Positions 1 through 8,651 of a stretch of DNA of 64,000 bases are shown piece after piece. The translations under genes and the position numbers were made by a program. The stretch is taken from the NCBI RefSeq assembly GCF_009935845.1, contig NZ_QWEK01000027.1:1-64000 (forward strand), read 5' to 3'. The DNA is from Pseudoflavonifractor sp. 524-17 (GTDB taxonomy: Bacteria > Bacillota > Clostridia > Oscillospirales > Oscillospiraceae). How positions within the stretch are numbered: the first letter of the stretch is position 1; each line of letters opens with the position of its first letter. The notes under the pieces are model-generated. The model searched no databases. It saw only the letters and a program-made list of their open reading frames with translations, and was not told where the DNA came from.

Positions 1-564
1 GGAAGTGCGCCCAGATAGGGCATTGTGTGAAGTAGCGTAAGGTACTACCCCGTAAGATAACACGGGAAACAATCTGCCTAACCGAAAGGCGAAAGCTGAC
101 ACGGGAACATAGCACGGCAGTAAAGCGGTAAGTCACCTAAAGGCATTTTGGTGCGACTGAACCGCAATGTTAAGCGGATATGAGGTTTAAGTTGGGTTTA
201 CTGATACGTGAGTTTCTAATTCCTGTTATTGTCAGGTAGAGGAAAATGTCTGAAACCTCTGGCATGAGAACGGTTGATTATGTTCCTCAATCAATCGGTT
301 ATCGGCAATCTCATGCAATCTGTAGGAGAACCTATGGCAAGGAAACGAAAGCGAAACCGACAATCCGCATTTACCTACACACAATGCTAACTGGGGATAC
401 CCTAAACAGGAGCGCCGTCAGAGCGGCTATGGTTATAGAGCCTGAAAATCCTGCATGGGTACGGAGCGTTCGTAGTAGTCCGAGGACGGTAATGCCGTCT
501 ACATGGCGAAGGGACGCAGTTGTTGTGTACTAAAATAAAAGTTGATTAGGGAGGAAAGCCTCAA

Positions 565-2364
565 ATGCAACCAACAACCGAAATTTTAGCAAGAATCAGT
601 AAAAACTCACTTGCAAACAAAGAGGAAATCTTTACAAAACTGTATCGTTACTTGTTGCGTCCTGACCTCTATTTTACAGCGTATAACCACCTGTACGCCA
701 ATAATGGAGCGGCAACGAAAGGAGCAAACAATGATACGGCTGATGGGTTCAGCGAAGCTAAAATTGCAAAAATCATAAAATCGCTGTCTGATGAAACCTA
801 TCAGCCGACGCCGGTAAGACGAACCTACATCTCCAAAAAAAGTGACCCTAAGAAGAAGCGTCCGTTGGGAATACCCACATTTACGGATAAGCTGGTGCAG
901 GAAGCCCTGAGAATGGTGCTGGAAGCGGTGTATGAACCTGTTTTCCTAAAAGTATCGCATGGTTTTCGCCCCAAAAGAAGCTGTCACACGGCTCTGACAT
1001 CACTCAAAAAGGAATTTAACGGCACACGTTGGTTTGTGGAGGGCGACATTAAAGGTTGCTTTGACACGATAGACCACGCGGCTCTCGTAGGTTTTGTAAA
1101 CAATAAAATCAAGGACGCCCGGATTATCAAGCTGATTTACAAGTTTCTGAAAGCGGGATATTTAGAGGATTGGCAGTACCATAAAACATACAGCGGAACG
1201 CCGCAAGGCGGTATTATTTCACCACTGTTAGCCAACATCTACCTGCATGAATTGGATAAATATGTGATGAAGCTGAAATCTGAATTTGATACGCCCAGCG
1301 AGGAAAAAATCACACCTGAATACCGTGAATTGCACAATGAAATCAAAAGGCTCTCCTACCACATGAAGAAGTTAGACGGCATGGAAAAAGAGAAGCTGCT
1401 TGCAGAATACCAATTAAAGCGCAAGCAACTGATGACGATTCCGTGTACTTCACAGACCGACAAGAAACTAAAATATGTTCGGTATGCAGACGACTTTATC
1501 ATAGGTGTAAAAGGGAGCCGTGAGGACTGCCAGTGGATTAAGAGCAAACTTGCCGAGTATATCGGTCAAACGCTGAAAATGGAATTAAGCGAAGAAAAGA
1601 CGCTCATCACCCACAGCAGCGAATGTGCAAGATTTTTAGGTTATGACGTGTGTGTACGAAGGAGTGGAAAAATAAAACGCGGCGGCCCAGGCAACGCAAA
1701 AAAGCGTACATTAAATAACCACACAGAACTGCTTGTACCGTTTGATGATAAAATCCACAAATTTATCTTCTCAAAGGGAATCGCGATACAGAAAGGTGAC
1801 GGGACACTATTTCCCGTACATCGAAACTATTTGTTACGGCTCACAGATTTAGAAATCGTCACTGTTTATAATGACGAACTGCGAGGAATATGCAACTACT
1901 ACGGTATAGCGAGTAATTTCAGCAGACTGAAATACCTATCCTACCTTATGAAATTTAGCTGTCTGAAAACCCTTGCGGCGAAGCATAAAAGCAGTATTTC
2001 AAAAGTCATTGCCATGTATAAAGACGGCAAAGGCGACTGGGGCGTTCCGTATGAAACAAAAGCGGGCGCAAAACGGCGATACTTTGCGAAGTATATCGAC
2101 TGTAAAGGAGCAAAGAATCCGACTGACACCATCAGCAATGCAGCTATTATTTATGGTCAGTCGGTAACTACTCTTGAAAAGCGGCTGAAAGCAAAAGTCT
2201 GCGAGCTGTGTGGCACGACGGAAAGCGACCGTTACGAAATTCACCACGTAAATAAGCTGAAAAATCTAAAGGGCAGAGAGCAGTGGGAAATCGCAATGTT
2301 AGCTAAACGCCGGAAAACGCTTGTGGTGTGTGAAAAGTGCCACCATGAGATACATAATCAGTGA
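565..2364 (+). CDS. ltrA: Group II intron-encoded reverse transcriptase/maturase/endonuclease
   Basis: This 599-residue protein assists splicing of its own intron and carries out retrohoming. It has an N-terminal reverse transcriptase domain with the catalytic YADD at about residue 306 (context VRYADDFIIG), a maturase (X) domain at about 390-500, and a C-terminal HNH endonuclease at about 545-599 with the pairs CELC and CEKC and the motif IHHVNK. The length equals that of Lactococcus LtrA and all motifs are present, so the intron looks mobile. GGGAGG precedes the ATG by a normal distance. The gene lies in intron domain IV and is probably expressed from the transfer transcript. Confidence 0.96.
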   Translation: MQPTTEILARISKNSLANKEEIFTKLYRYLLRPDLYFTAYNHLYANNGAATKGANNDTADGFSEAKIAKIIKSLSDETYQPTPVRRTYISKKSDPKKKRPLGIPTFTDKLVQEALRMVLEAVYEPVFLKVSHGFRPKRSCHTALTSLKKEFNGTRWFVEGDIKGCFDTIDHAALVGFVNNKIKDARIIKLIYKFLKAGYLEDWQYHKTYSGTPQGGIISPLLANIYLHELDKYVMKLKSEFDTPSEEKITPEYRELHNEIKRLSYHMKKLDGMEKEKLLAEYQLKRKQLMTIPCTSQTDKKLKYVRYADDFIIGVKGSREDCQWIKSKLAEYIGQTLKMELSEEKTLITHSSECARFLGYDVCVRRSGKIKRGGPGNAKKRTLNNHTELLVPFDDKIHKFIFSKGIAIQKGDGTLFPVHRNYLLRLTDLEIVTVYNDELRGICNYYGIASNFSRLKYLSYLMKFSCLKTLAAKHKSSISKVIAMYKDGKGDWGVPYETKAGAKRRYFAKYIDCKGAKNPTDTISNAAIIYGQSVTTLEKRLKAKVCELCGTTESDRYEIHHVNKLKNLKGREQWEIAMLAKRRKTLVVCEKCHHEIHNQ

Positions 2365-2388
2365 GTGAATACTGACCGAACAATGACA

Positions 2389-2422
2389 GAGCCGTATACT
2401 CCGAGAGGGGTACGTACGGTTC
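2389..2422 (+). ncRNA. Group II intron domain V catalytic hairpin
   Basis: The 34-nt segment begins GAGCCGTAT and ends ACGGTTC with a GAGA tetraloop, which is the expected length and sequence of domain V. Domain VI follows directly (about 2431-2480) before the 3' splice site at 2483/2484. Both being intact supports a splicing-competent intron. Confidence 0.9.
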
Positions 2423-2483
2423 CCGGAGAGGGTGGTGCAGACCTACCGCCGAAATGCGGCAAGGCGGCACTTCCCTACTCTAC

Positions 2484-3959
2484 CAGAAAAGGGCAGTCCG
2501 GGCCGGGTACGATATGGATATTCTCCCGTCCGACCTGGCCACCTACGGCGCGGAGGCCAAGACGCTTTTGGAGGACCTGCAATCCCGGAATGAGCGGATG
2601 TTCCTCGTCACCATGTTGGTGATGAACACGGCGGAAACCCGGCAGAAGCTGGAGAACAACGTGTTCCAGGCGGCGGGTATCGCCCAGAAGTACAACTGCG
2701 CCCTGCGGCGGCTGGACTACCAGCAGGAGCAGGGGCTGATGTCCTCCCTCCCCCTGGGCCTCAACCAGATCGCCATTCAGCGGGGCCTCACCACCAGCAG
2801 CACAGCAATCTTTGTTCCCTTTACCACCCAGGAACTTTTTATGCAGGGAGAGGCCCTATACTACGGCCTGAACGCTCTTTCCAATAATCTGATTCTGGCC
2901 GACCGCAAGCGTTTGAAAAACCCCAACGGACTAATCCTCGGAACCCCCGGTTCCGGCAAATCCTTCGCCGCCAAGCGGGAGATTGCCAACGCGTTCCTCG
3001 TCACAATGGATGATATTTCCATCATTGATCCGGAGGACGAGTATTCGCCCCTGGTGCGGAGGCTGGGCGGCCAGGTGATTGACATCTCCCCCACGTCGGA
3101 CCAGTACATCAACCCCATGGACCTGACCTTGAACTACTCCGAGGACGACAACCCCCTGACCCTGAAAAGCGACTTTATTTTGTCCCTCATGGAGCTGATT
3201 GTGGGGGGCAAGGCCGGTCTGGAGCCGGTGGAGAAGACGGTGATTGACCGCTGTGTCCACATGGTCTACCGGGACTATTTGCAGGACCCGAAGCCGGAGA
3301 AGATGCCGGTGCTGGGGGATCTCCACGCGCTTTTGTGCCAACAGCCGGAGCCGGAGGCCCAGCGGCTGGCCACGGCGCTGGAGATCTACGTTTCCGGCAG
3401 TCTGAACGTGTTCAACCACCGGACCAATGTGAAAATCAACAGCCGGATCGTGTGCTATGTGATTAAAAAGCTGGGCAAACAGCTCAAAAAGTTCGGGATG
3501 CAGGTGGTGCAGGACCAGGTGTGGGGCCGGGTGACGGAGAACCGGGAGGCCCGCAAGTCCACCCGGCTCTACGTGGATGAGCTGCACCTCCTCCTGCGGG
3601 AGGAGCAGACCGCCGCCTACACGGTGGAGATTTGGAAGCGGTTCCGCAAGTGGGGCGGAATCCCGACCGGAATCACACAAAACGTCAAGGATTTGCTCTC
3701 TTCCCGCGAAATCGAGAACATATTGGAGAACTCCGACTTCATTTATATGCTCAACCAGGCGGGCGGGGACCGGCAGATTCTGGCCAGGCAGCTCAACATC
3801 TCGCCCCACCAGCTCAGCTATGTGACCAACGCCAACGCCGGCGAGGGGCTTTTGTTTTACGGGAATGTGATTATCCCCTTTGTGGACCGCTTCCCCAAGG
3901 ACACGGAGCTGTACCGTCTGCTCACCACCCGCCCGGAGGACTTGGCGGAACAGCAGTAA
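2484..3959 (+). CDS. VirB4/TraE-type conjugation ATPase, 3' exon (5' part outside window)
   Basis: This is the downstream exon of a VirB4-family ATPase that energises the ICE type IV secretion channel at the membrane. The 5' exon is represented only by bases 1-4; the rest lies upstream of the window. An ATG at 2454 is intron sequence and is not the true start. The exon holds Walker A GTPGSGKSF (about 2940), a Walker B-like VDELHLLL (about 3574), and the ITQNVKDLL and ENSDFIYMLNQA blocks typical of Clostridia ICE VirB4 proteins. The stop at 3957 is followed after 15 nt by the next gene. Without intron removal the protein would be cut, so conjugation probably depends on splicing. Confidence 0.93.
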   Translation, partial: QKRAVRAGYDMDILPSDLATYGAEAKTLLEDLQSRNERMFLVTMLVMNTAETRQKLENNVFQAAGIAQKYNCALRRLDYQQEQGLMSSLPLGLNQIAIQRGLTTSSTAIFVPFTTQELFMQGEALYYGLNALSNNLILADRKRLKNPNGLILGTPGSGKSFAAKREIANAFLVTMDDISIIDPEDEYSPLVRRLGGQVIDISPTSDQYINPMDLTLNYSEDDNPLTLKSDFILSLMELIVGGKAGLEPVEKTVIDRCVHMVYRDYLQDPKPEKMPVLGDLHALLCQQPEPEAQRLATALEIYVSGSLNVFNHRTNVKINSRIVCYVIKKLGKQLKKFGMQVVQDQVWGRVTENREARKSTRLYVDELHLLLREEQTAAYTVEIWKRFRKWGGIPTGITQNVKDLLSSREIENILENSDFIYMLNQAGGDRQILARQLNISPHQLSYVTNANAGEGLLFYGNVIIPFVDRFPKDTELYRLLTTRPEDLAEQQ

Positions 3960-3974
3960 AGGAGGCGTTCACCC

Positions 3975-4772
3975 ATGGACCCTTTGCAGAATCACGAGAC
4001 CATTCAGCAGTTTATGAAGCTGCTTGAAGAACACAGCCGCCAGGGGCAGGCCCAGGATTTGTCCCTCCTGATGTTCTATATGGACGGCATGACCCGGCAG
4101 TTTGACGCGGTATTCCAGGAATTGCAGGAGGTCAAGGCCCAGCTTGCCCAGGAGAAGCAGCCCGCCGTGCAGAAACTCATGCAGGGTGTGGCCGCCAACC
4201 TGGAGCACAAAGTGGAGTGGGCGCGGGATATGCTGGCCGGTCTGCGGGAGAAGATCGCAAACTGCGCCAGGAACGCCGTAGAAACCTTCAAAGAGGCTGG
4301 CGTACCGGCGCTGGACAAAGCCGTTGCCGCGATGAATGTGAAACATAAGCTGGAATGCTTGCGGGAACACATCAGCGGCATAATCACAGACATCAGGCAG
4401 CATATCGCAGAGGTGGAGGACGCCGGCCGCGAGCTGCGGAGCGCGGCCGGTCATTGGAAGAACGCCGGACGGGCCTTAACCGGCAGGGAGACGCAGGTGG
4501 CAGACGGCGGGCAGGAGGGCCGCGTTCAGTCTGCGGTGCTGGCCCCCATGCGGACCGCCCAAACGCTGCTGTCCAGTATGAACAACGCCGCCCTCGCCGC
4601 TATCGGCGGTGTGGAACATCTGGAGCGGACGGCGCAGGCTGTGCGGGCGGCGCGGCAGGCGGAAGAGAGGCCCTCCATCCGCCGGGCGCTGGCGGAGCAC
4701 AAGGCGGAGCTTGCCGCCCAGTCCGCCCCCGCGCCGGAGCAGGGCCGCAAAGCGCCGGAGGCGGCCCGATGA
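3975..4772 (+). CDS. DUF6674-like ICE protein, helical
   Basis: This 265-residue protein has no catalytic motif I can recognise. It resembles the helical protein found just after virB4 in Clostridia ICEs (DUF6674-like). The N-terminal half is predicted helical (FYMDGMTRQFDAVFQELQEV) and the C-terminal third is rich in Ala, Arg and Glu, suggesting coiled coil. AAAGGAGG lies 8 nt before the ATG. Its stop overlaps the ATG of the next gene by 4 nt (ATGA), so the two are translationally coupled. A structural or accessory role in transfer is inferred from position only. Confidence 0.75.
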   Translation: MDPLQNHETIQQFMKLLEEHSRQGQAQDLSLLMFYMDGMTRQFDAVFQELQEVKAQLAQEKQPAVQKLMQGVAANLEHKVEWARDMLAGLREKIANCARNAVETFKEAGVPALDKAVAAMNVKHKLECLREHISGIITDIRQHIAEVEDAGRELRSAAGHWKNAGRALTGRETQVADGGQEGRVQSAVLAPMRTAQTLLSSMNNAALAAIGGVEHLERTAQAVRAARQAEERPSIRRALAEHKAELAAQSAPAPEQGRKAPEAAR

Positions 4773-7477
4773 GCGGCAAACGGTTCCAGGCGCGGGGGAA
4801 GACCGTCCAGAAAATGGGCCGGGACGGCCTGGTGGAGCGGAACCTGGCCACCGGCGAGGAACAGCGGGTCAGCCGGCGGGCGGAAGACATTTCCTTCGGC
4901 CCGGAGCGCCCCCTGGCTCAGACTGGCGCTCCGTCCCCGCCCAAGCGGCGCAGACAGCCCCGGCCCGCATTGGATGGGGGATCGCCCGCCCCGCAGGATA
5001 CGGCAAATGCGCCGGAGCGTCCGGGGGCGGTTTCTCCACCGGATGCGGCGGCACAGGCGAATCCCGCCGTGAGTTCAGACTTGCCTCATTGCGTTCCTTC
5101 CGTGGAAGTCCCGCCGCCGGAGCGGCCCGGATGTACCGGCGAAAACGGGAATACCCCACAGGAACCGCCCCGGCGGCAGAACGGGAGACGGCGTGAGCCG
5201 TCTCCCACAGCCTGCCGAAACAACCGGCAGAAGCCGCCGCCCAATTTCCCGGAGATCCAAAGCGGGGTAAAACGGCGGCGGACTGCGGCCCACGCCCCGG
5301 CGGGCCCAGTCCCGCCGGAGCCCGCAGACATCAGCATGAATTCCACCCCGCCGGATTGCGCGGCAGAGGAACGGCCGCCCGGGGGCCGCCTGCGCTTTGA
5401 ACCAGAGCAGACGCAGACCGCCGCACAGCATACGCCCGCCAAGGCGGCCCGCCAACAGCGGCGGTATGAGCAGGCGGAGCGGCGTGCGTCCCAGTCCGCC
5501 CAAAGGCTGGAAAAGGCCCAGGCCCGGATACCGGTCCAGCGCCGGGTCCGTCTGGAGCGGCAGTACGACAGCGCCGCCGGGAAGGTGCGCCGCCGCCTGC
5601 GCTTTGAGCAGGAGCCCCGGCAGGCTGCGCCCGTCCCCACGCTCCTGAACCGGGCGGGCCGGGCGGTACAGGCGGCGGCGGTGGGGAAGCTCCACGGCAA
5701 GATCCGGGAGGTGGAGCGTCAGAACACGGCGGTGGAGGCCGCGCACCGGGGCGAGCTGCTGGCGGAACAGGGCGGCGGGCGGCTGCTGCATTGGCAGAAA
5801 AACCGCCGCCGCGCCGCACCCTTCCGGGCCCTGCGCCATGCGGAGCGGCAGGCGGCAGACGCGAGCTGGAACCTGGCGTGGCAGACCGCCCTCCGGGAGC
5901 ACCCGGACTTACAGCGGAAACGGGTTTTTGCCAAGTGGCTCCACAAGCAGAAGCTCAAACGCCGCTATGCCCAGGCAGCCCGGGAGGCCCAAACCCGCGC
6001 CCGGCAGGCCGGACGGGCGTCCACTGCCGCCGGGAAAGCCGTTCAGGCAGCGGCGGAGTTCCTCTCCAGCCACAAGACGGCGCTTCTGGCGGCGGCGCTG
6101 GCGGCAGCGGCAGTGCTGTGCCTTGTGGCCGGCATGGCCTCCTGCACTGCCATGCTCCCCGGCGTCCAGGCCCCCCTTCTCTCCGCCGTCTATCCGGCTG
6201 ATGAGGCGGATATCTGCGGCGCGGACCTGTACTATTCCGAGCTGGAGACCGATTTGCAGCTTGACATTGCCCAGACCGAATCCAATCACCCGGGCTATGA
6301 CGAATACCGCTATCGCATCGGGGAGATCGGCCACAACCCCTACGAGCTCATGGGGTATCTCTCCGCCGCCTTTGGCGCGTTCACCTTGGAGCAGGTCCGG
6401 CCTGAGCTTGACCAGCTGTTTGGCGAGCAGTACGCCCTGACCCGGGAGGCCGTGGTGGAGACCCGCTATGACAGCGAGGGGAACCCCTATGACTGGCGGG
6501 TCCTGGAGACCACCCTGACCGTGCGGCCCCTGGGGGACATCATCGCCGGGCGTCTGCCCTCCGGCGAGGGGGCGGACCGCTATGAGGTCTATCTGCAAAC
6601 GCTGGGCGGCAGGCAGGCGTATGGAAATCCCTTCGATTTCCCCTGGCTGGCCTGTGTGTCCAGCGGATACGGCTGGCGGGTACACCCCGTCACCGGAGAA
6701 AAGAACCTGCACCGGGGGGTGGACATCGCCGCCGCCCAGGGGACGCCCATCCGGGCCGTTCAGGATGGGCGAGTGGTCTCCGCCGGGGAGGCCGGCAGCT
6801 ACGGCCTGTGCGTGGTGATTGAGGACGAAAAGGGCTATCAGTCCCGGTACGCCCACTGCGCCAGCCTGAACGTCAGCGCCGGACAGGAAGTGAAGCGCGG
6901 GGACGTGATCGCCGCGGTGGGCAGCACCGGCCAGAGCACCGGGCCCCACCTCCACCTGGAGGTCCTGCACGGCGGCGCGTACCTGAACCCCTATTACTTC
7001 GTGGACACCGGCGACGGCGGGACCGGCGGCGGTGCGATCCCCGGCGTACCGGGCGGGCCGGCCATCCCGGACTATCCCGGGGAGCCGGTAACGGATGAAA
7101 CCTACGCCGCAATGCTGGCCGAAGCGCAGAAATACCTGGGGTTTCCCTACGTCTGGGGCGGAAGCAGTCCCAGTACGTCCTTCGACTGCTCCGGATTTGT
7201 CTCCTGGGTGGTCAATCACAGCGGCTGGAGCGTGGGGCGGCTGGGGGCGCAGGCCCTGTTCAACCTCTGCACCCCGGTCTCCAGAGAGAACGCCCGACCC
7301 GGGGACCTGATTTTCTTCACCAAAACCTTTTCCTGCAACACCCCGGTATCCCATGTGGGCATCTATGTGGGCAATGGCCAGATGATCCACTGCGGCGATC
7401 CCATCCAATACGCCGATATCAACAGCCGCTATTGGGTGCAGCATTTCTACTCATTTGGCCGGATGCCGGAACCTTAA
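4769..7477 (+). CDS. Membrane-anchored peptidoglycan hydrolase, M23 + NlpC/P60 (C40)
   Basis: This 902-residue protein probably opens the cell wall for the conjugation channel, the job done by Orf14 in Tn916. Residues 1 to about 430 are Arg/Pro/Ala-rich and likely disordered or cytoplasmic. A single transmembrane segment lies near 437-460. An M23 peptidase domain spans about 637-745 (HRGVDIAA, then GPHLHLE with the metal-binding HxH). A C-terminal NlpC/P60 domain spans about 780-890 (FDCSGFVSW with the catalytic Cys and SHVGIYVG with the catalytic His). The start at 4769 is chosen because it overlaps the upstream stop and begins MSGKRFQARG; the open frame continues upstream without being real. 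Two different hydrolase folds in one protein is normal for this family. Confidence 0.92.
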   Translation: MSGKRFQARGKTVQKMGRDGLVERNLATGEEQRVSRRAEDISFGPERPLAQTGAPSPPKRRRQPRPALDGGSPAPQDTANAPERPGAVSPPDAAAQANPAVSSDLPHCVPSVEVPPPERPGCTGENGNTPQEPPRRQNGRRREPSPTACRNNRQKPPPNFPEIQSGVKRRRTAAHAPAGPVPPEPADISMNSTPPDCAAEERPPGGRLRFEPEQTQTAAQHTPAKAARQQRRYEQAERRASQSAQRLEKAQARIPVQRRVRLERQYDSAAGKVRRRLRFEQEPRQAAPVPTLLNRAGRAVQAAAVGKLHGKIREVERQNTAVEAAHRGELLAEQGGGRLLHWQKNRRRAAPFRALRHAERQAADASWNLAWQTALREHPDLQRKRVFAKWLHKQKLKRRYAQAAREAQTRARQAGRASTAAGKAVQAAAEFLSSHKTALLAAALAAAAVLCLVAGMASCTAMLPGVQAPLLSAVYPADEADICGADLYYSELETDLQLDIAQTESNHPGYDEYRYRIGEIGHNPYELMGYLSAAFGAFTLEQVRPELDQLFGEQYALTREAVVETRYDSEGNPYDWRVLETTLTVRPLGDIIAGRLPSGEGADRYEVYLQTLGGRQAYGNPFDFPWLACVSSGYGWRVHPVTGEKNLHRGVDIAAAQGTPIRAVQDGRVVSAGEAGSYGLCVVIEDEKGYQSRYAHCASLNVSAGQEVKRGDVIAAVGSTGQSTGPHLHLEVLHGGAYLNPYYFVDTGDGGTGGGAIPGVPGGPAIPDYPGEPVTDETYAAMLAEAQKYLGFPYVWGGSSPSTSFDCSGFVSWVVNHSGWSVGRLGAQALFNLCTPVSRENARPGDLIFFTKTFSCNTPVSHVGIYVGNGQMIHCGDPIQYADINSRYWVQHFYSFGRMPEP

Positions 7478-7506
7478 ATGACGATTTTAGGAGGCGTGAT
7501 GGGTAT

Positions 7507-8415
7507 TTGAACATTGGTTTGCTTGACGTGGACGGCCACAACTGGCCCAACCTGTGCCTGATGAAGCTGTCCGCGTGGCACAAGGCGCGGGGCGATTGTG
7601 TAACATGGTGGGACCCCGCCGGGCGGTATGACCGGGTGTACAAAAGCCGGGTTTTTACGGACACCTACTCCAGGGACTCCTTCGCTGTGACCAACGCCGG
7701 GGAGGTCATACAGGGCGGCACGGGCTACGGCCCCGGCCCGGACCTCCCGGACGAAGTGGAGCACAGCTATCCGGATTACAGCATCTATCCGCAGTTTTCT
7801 GACGCCGCCTACGGCTTCCTGAGCCGTGGGTGTTCCAGAAACTGCGGATTTTGCATTGTCTCCGGCAAGGAGGGGCGGCAGAGCCGCCGGGTTGCGGACC
7901 TGTCCGAGTTTTGGGACGGTCAGAAGGAGATCAAGCTGCTGGACGCCAATCTCCTGGCCTGCCCTGACCATGAAACGCTGCTGTCACAGCTTGCGCAGAG
8001 CGGTGCCTGGGTGGACTTCACCCAGGGCCTGGACATCCGCCTGATCACACCGGACAACATGGCGCTGCTGAACCGGGTGCGGACGAAAGCCGTACACTTT
8101 GCCTGGGACGATCCAACGGCGGACCTGATTCCCCGGTTCCGGCGGTTCCTGGACCTGACCAACATCAGGGACCCCAGGCGGCGGCTGGTGTACGTACTCA
8201 CCAACTACAACAGCACCCACGCTCAGGACCTGTACCGGGTGACTGCCCTGCGGGACCTGGGCTTTTCCCCCTACGTGATGGTCTATGAGCGGCCCAGCGC
8301 CCCAAAGATCACCCGCCAGCTCCAGCGGTGGGTAAACAACCGGCGGATTTTCCATACGGTGAAACAGTTTGCGGACTACATACCAACTAAGACGGGAGGG
8401 AACAGCCATGCGTGA
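7507..8415 (+). CDS. Radical SAM protein of ICE type
   Basis: This 302-residue protein carries the radical SAM cluster motif CSRNCGFC (CxxxCxxC) in GFLSRGCSRNCGFCIV, so it should bind a 4Fe-4S cluster and cleave S-adenosylmethionine. The N-terminus reads MNIGLLDVDGHNWPNL, the usual start of relatives in Clostridia ICEs and phages, which fixes the start at the TTG at 7507. AGGAGG lies 12 nt upstream, a rather long spacing. A ten-codon ORF (7478-7510) covers the same ribosome site and its TGA overlaps the TTG, which could couple initiation. The substrate is unknown. The gene overlaps the next one by 8 nt. Confidence 0.85.
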   Translation: MNIGLLDVDGHNWPNLCLMKLSAWHKARGDCVTWWDPAGRYDRVYKSRVFTDTYSRDSFAVTNAGEVIQGGTGYGPGPDLPDEVEHSYPDYSIYPQFSDAAYGFLSRGCSRNCGFCIVSGKEGRQSRRVADLSEFWDGQKEIKLLDANLLACPDHETLLSQLAQSGAWVDFTQGLDIRLITPDNMALLNRVRTKAVHFAWDDPTADLIPRFRRFLDLTNIRDPRRRLVYVLTNYNSTHAQDLYRVTALRDLGFSPYVMVYERPSAPKITRQLQRWVNNRRIFHTVKQFADYIPTKTGGNSHA

Positions 8416-8647
8416 GCCGAAGGAGAAAAAGATTGACCGCTTGAAAGACGAGCTGGTACGGGCGAAAGAGAAGTCCAGCCAGTGGCAGGCCCGGGTCCGG
8501 GACCTGGAGCGGCAGATCACCGAGCAGGAGAATCTGGCGATCATCCGGGCGGTGCGGGGCGCCGCCGCCGCGCCGGAGGAACTGCGGGGCCTGTTGGACC
8601 GGATTCAGGGGGCGCAGACAAATTTGACGAATGAGGAGGAACATTGA
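8408..8647 (+). CDS. DUF4315 family ICE protein
   Basis: A 79-residue, highly charged, helical protein beginning MREPKEKKIDRLKDELVRAK, as in the DUF4315 family that sits in the transfer region of Clostridia ICEs. The first half is likely a coiled coil. GGGAGG lies upstream of the ATG inside the end of the radical SAM gene, and the genes overlap by 8 nt. The role is unknown; co-occurrence with DUF4366 suggests a structural transfer component. An in-frame start further upstream lacks a ribosome site. Confidence 0.85.
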   Translation: MREPKEKKIDRLKDELVRAKEKSSQWQARVRDLERQITEQENLAIIRAVRGAAAAPEELRGLLDRIQGAQTNLTNEEEH

Positions 8648-8651
8648 GCCT

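Larger units (their letters stand above)
5..2483 (+). mobile_element. Group II intron, Ll.LtrB-like, inserted in virB4
   Basis: The intron opens with the group II 5' signature GTGCGCCCAGATAGGG at base 5 and closes with CTACTCTAC at 2483, matching the ends of the Lactococcus Ll.LtrB class. Domain I-III ribozyme RNA fills 5 to about 545, domain IV carries the maturase gene at 565-2364, and domains V and VI lie at 2389-2480. Joining base 4 to base 2484 keeps one reading frame (E then QKRAVRAGYD) in the VirB4-type gene, so splicing should restore the protein. Only four bases of the 5' exon are in the window, so the exon-binding contacts cannot be checked. The short ORF at 246-533 is ribozyme sequence, not a gene. 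Confidence 0.95.

Noticed and set aside
246-533. 95-codon frame in the intron
   Set aside because: Lies in conserved ribozyme domains I-III whose sequence follows RNA structure, not protein.
4355-4768. Upstream extension of the wall hydrolase frame
   Set aside because: It overlaps the preceding gene throughout and lacks a ribosome site; the start at 4769 has the ATGA overlap and a family-like N-terminus.
5909-7444. Minus-strand frame of 511 codons opposite the wall hydrolase
   Set aside because: Antisense shadow of a gene with clear M23 and NlpC domains.
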